From assembly GCA_050942875.1 (NCBI GenBank), contig JBMNOD010000054.1, forward strand, positions 1 to 24,213: 24,213 nucleotides of DNA, given 5' to 3'. Of this stretch, positions 23,127 to 24,213 are shown piece after piece. This stretch comes from JAAZAI01 sp050942875 (GTDB taxonomy: Bacteria > Verrucomicrobiota > Kiritimatiellia > RFP12 > UBA3636). Both the position numbers and the translations under genes were made by a program. The number at the start of each line of letters is the position of its first letter. The stretch's first letter is position 1. The notes under the pieces were generated by a model. It did no database searches. It saw nothing but the letters and a program-made list of their open reading frames with translations, and was not told the origin of the DNA.

Positions 23127-24140
23127 ATGAACTTCCTCTCCAGCATCCTCCCCAAAGCCAAGGCCGCCAACAAGCACATCGTCTTCCCCGAAGGCCAGGA
23201 CCCCCGCATCGCCAAGGCCGCGCACCTCCTCGCCTCCCAGGGCGTCTGCCAGGTCTCCATCCTCGCCACCCCCGCCGAGGCCGCCGCCGCCTGCGAAAAG
23301 GCCGGCGTCTCCTTCGACGGCCTCGCCGTGAACCTCATCGACTACACCGCCGACCCGCTCGCCGACCGCCTCGCCGCCGCCTTCCACGAACGCCGCAAGG
23401 CCAAGGGCATGACCGAGGAGGAAGCCGCCAGGACCGTCCGCGGCAAGCGCCTCTACTTCGGCGGCATGATGCTCTCCATCGGCCTCGTCGACGGCCTCGT
23501 CGCCGGCTCCATCGCCTCGACCCCGGATCTGCTGCGCGCCGCCTTCCACTGCGTCGGCACGGCCAAGGGCATCAAGCTCGGCAGCTCCTGCTTCGTCATG
23601 GATCTGCGCGAACCCACCCCCGCCGGCGAAGGCACGCTCATCTACGCCGACTGCGCCGTCATCCCCTGCCCCACCGCCGAGGAGCTTGTGGACATCGCCC
23701 AGGCCGCCGCCGGAAGCTGCCGCACCCTGCTCGGCAGGAAGCCCCGCGTCGCCTTCCTCAGCTTCTCCACGAAGGGCAGCGCCTCGCACGACCTGGTCGC
23801 CAAGGTCCAGCAAGCCGCCGCGCTCGCCAAGACCCGCTTCGCCGAACTCGGCCTCGACGCCGACGTCGATGGCGAGATGCAGGCCGACGCCGCGATCGTC
23901 CCCGCCGTCGGCGCCACGAAGGCCCCGGGCAGCGCCGTCGCCGGCCATGCCAACGTGCTCGTCTTCCCCGACCTCCAGGCCGGCAACATCTGCTACAAGC
24001 TCACCGAGCGCCTCGCCGGCGCCACCGCCTTCGGCCCCGTGCTCCAGGGCCTCGCCAAGCCCGTCAACGACCTCTCCCGCGGCTGCTCCGCCGACGACAT
24101 CTTCGGCGTCGCCGTGATCACCATCTGCCAGAGCCTGTAG
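23127..24140 (+). CDS. pta: phosphate acetyltransferase
   Basis: 337 residues, the short single-domain (PTA_PTB) form. Converts acetyl-CoA and phosphate to acetyl phosphate for AckA. Family marks: N-terminal IVFPEGQDPRI (18-28), the S-F-S-T-K-G-S-A segment, D-G-E-M-Q-A-D-A-A, A-N-V-L-V-F-P-D-L-Q-A-G-N-I-x-Y-K and a C-terminal P-V-N-D-L-S-R-G-C. ATG 23127 gives the expected N-terminus, but no Shine-Dalgarno sequence is present: the 50 bases upstream are CTCAYCA repeats. It is separated from ackA by 220 bp of tandem repeats with no promoter recognised. The stop codon lies in the stem of a hairpin that may end transcription. Confidence 0.95.
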   Translation: MNFLSSILPKAKAANKHIVFPEGQDPRIAKAAHLLASQGVCQVSILATPAEAAAACEKAGVSFDGLAVNLIDYTADPLADRLAAAFHERRKAKGMTEEEAARTVRGKRLYFGGMMLSIGLVDGLVAGSIASTPDLLRAAFHCVGTAKGIKLGSSCFVMDLREPTPAGEGTLIYADCAVIPCPTAEELVDIAQAAAGSCRTLLGRKPRVAFLSFSTKGSASHDLVAKVQQAAALAKTRFAELGLDADVDGEMQADAAIVPAVGATKAPGSAVAGHANVLVFPDLQAGNICYKLTERLAGATAFGPVLQGLAKPVNDLSRGCSADDIFGVAVITICQSL

Positions 24141-24157
24141 GCAGGCCTACAGGCTCT
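24130..24157 (+). terminator. stem-loop overlapping the pta stop codon
   Basis: AGAGCCTGTAGG (24130-24141) pairs perfectly with CCTACAGGCTCT (24146-24157) around a 4-nt loop. The following CTTATCT is only weakly T-rich, so termination is likely but may need Rho. Confidence 0.55.
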
Positions 24158-24161
24158 TATC

Positions 24162-24210
24162 TCGTAGGGGCGGGGCTTCGTCCCCGCCCACTCTCGTACG
24201 GGCGGGGCTT
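24162..24210. repeat. GC-rich repeat with hairpin at the window edge
   Basis: The words TCGTAGGGGCGGGGCTT (24162) and TCGTACGGGCGGGGCTT (24194) are 32 bp apart. Between them GGGCGGGG (24168-24175) pairs with CCCCGCCC (24182-24189). The series runs off the window end. Confidence 0.65.
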
Positions 24211-24213
24211 GGT

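Overview
The window reads as chromosome from a high-GC, strictly anaerobic, fermenting bacterium. The protein-coding DNA is mostly very GC-rich. The gene set combines a trimeric-type [FeFe] hydrogenase, acetate kinase/phosphotransacetylase, rubrerythrin, a zinc-type bL32 and the carboxyspermidine route to spermidine. This mix, together with intergenic regions crowded with short tandem words, suggests a member of the PVC superphylum (Kiritimatiellota or Lentisphaerota-like). That placement is inference, because the window holds no rRNA or other phylogenetic marker to settle it.

Layout. 1-1371 is a decayed IS1380-like insertion sequence with both terminal inverted repeats and an internally deleted, frameshifted transposase. 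1386-5914 is a forward housekeeping run: rubrerythrin, rsmD, coaD, DUF177/YceD, rpmF, plsX and fabH, mostly overlapping or closely spaced. 5924-12182 is on the minus strand and holds a polyamine cluster: agmatinase, carboxy(nor)spermidine dehydrogenase and carboxynorspermidine decarboxylase, followed by a half-size EamA transporter. This cluster is split in the middle by a GC-poor two-gene insert (a 65-residue lysine-rich protein and a 503-residue protein with a papain-like Cys/His/Asp pattern) and about 700 bp of repeat-filled DNA. 12391-16095 is forward again: a GH4 alpha-galactosidase behind a near-consensus promoter, then a variant mnmA overlapping hydE. 16309-21545 is a minus-strand hydrogenase operon (NuoE-like HndA, a histidine-kinase-type ATPase, HndB, HndC, catalytic HydA) bounded by a promoter and an intrinsic terminator. 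21573-24213 holds ackA and pta, separated by five blocks of heptanucleotide repeats.

How the genes fit together. HydA/HndABC would dispose of reductant as H2 using NADH (probably together with reduced ferredoxin). HydE helps build its H-cluster. AckA and Pta, divergent from the hydrogenase operon, turn acetyl-CoA into acetate with ATP gain. MelA would feed alpha-galactosides into this fermentation. SpeB, the dehydrogenase and NspC form an agmatine-putrescine-carboxyspermidine-spermidine route.

The most unusual points are: (i) the large number of unrelated tandem words that share a 7-nt period, one of which supplies the end of ackA while another abuts the pta start codon; (ii) the GC-poor cysteine-protease-like insert inside the polyamine cluster; (iii) an MnmA lacking the usual second catalytic cysteine; and (iv) a 95-nt overlap between DUF177 and rpmF.
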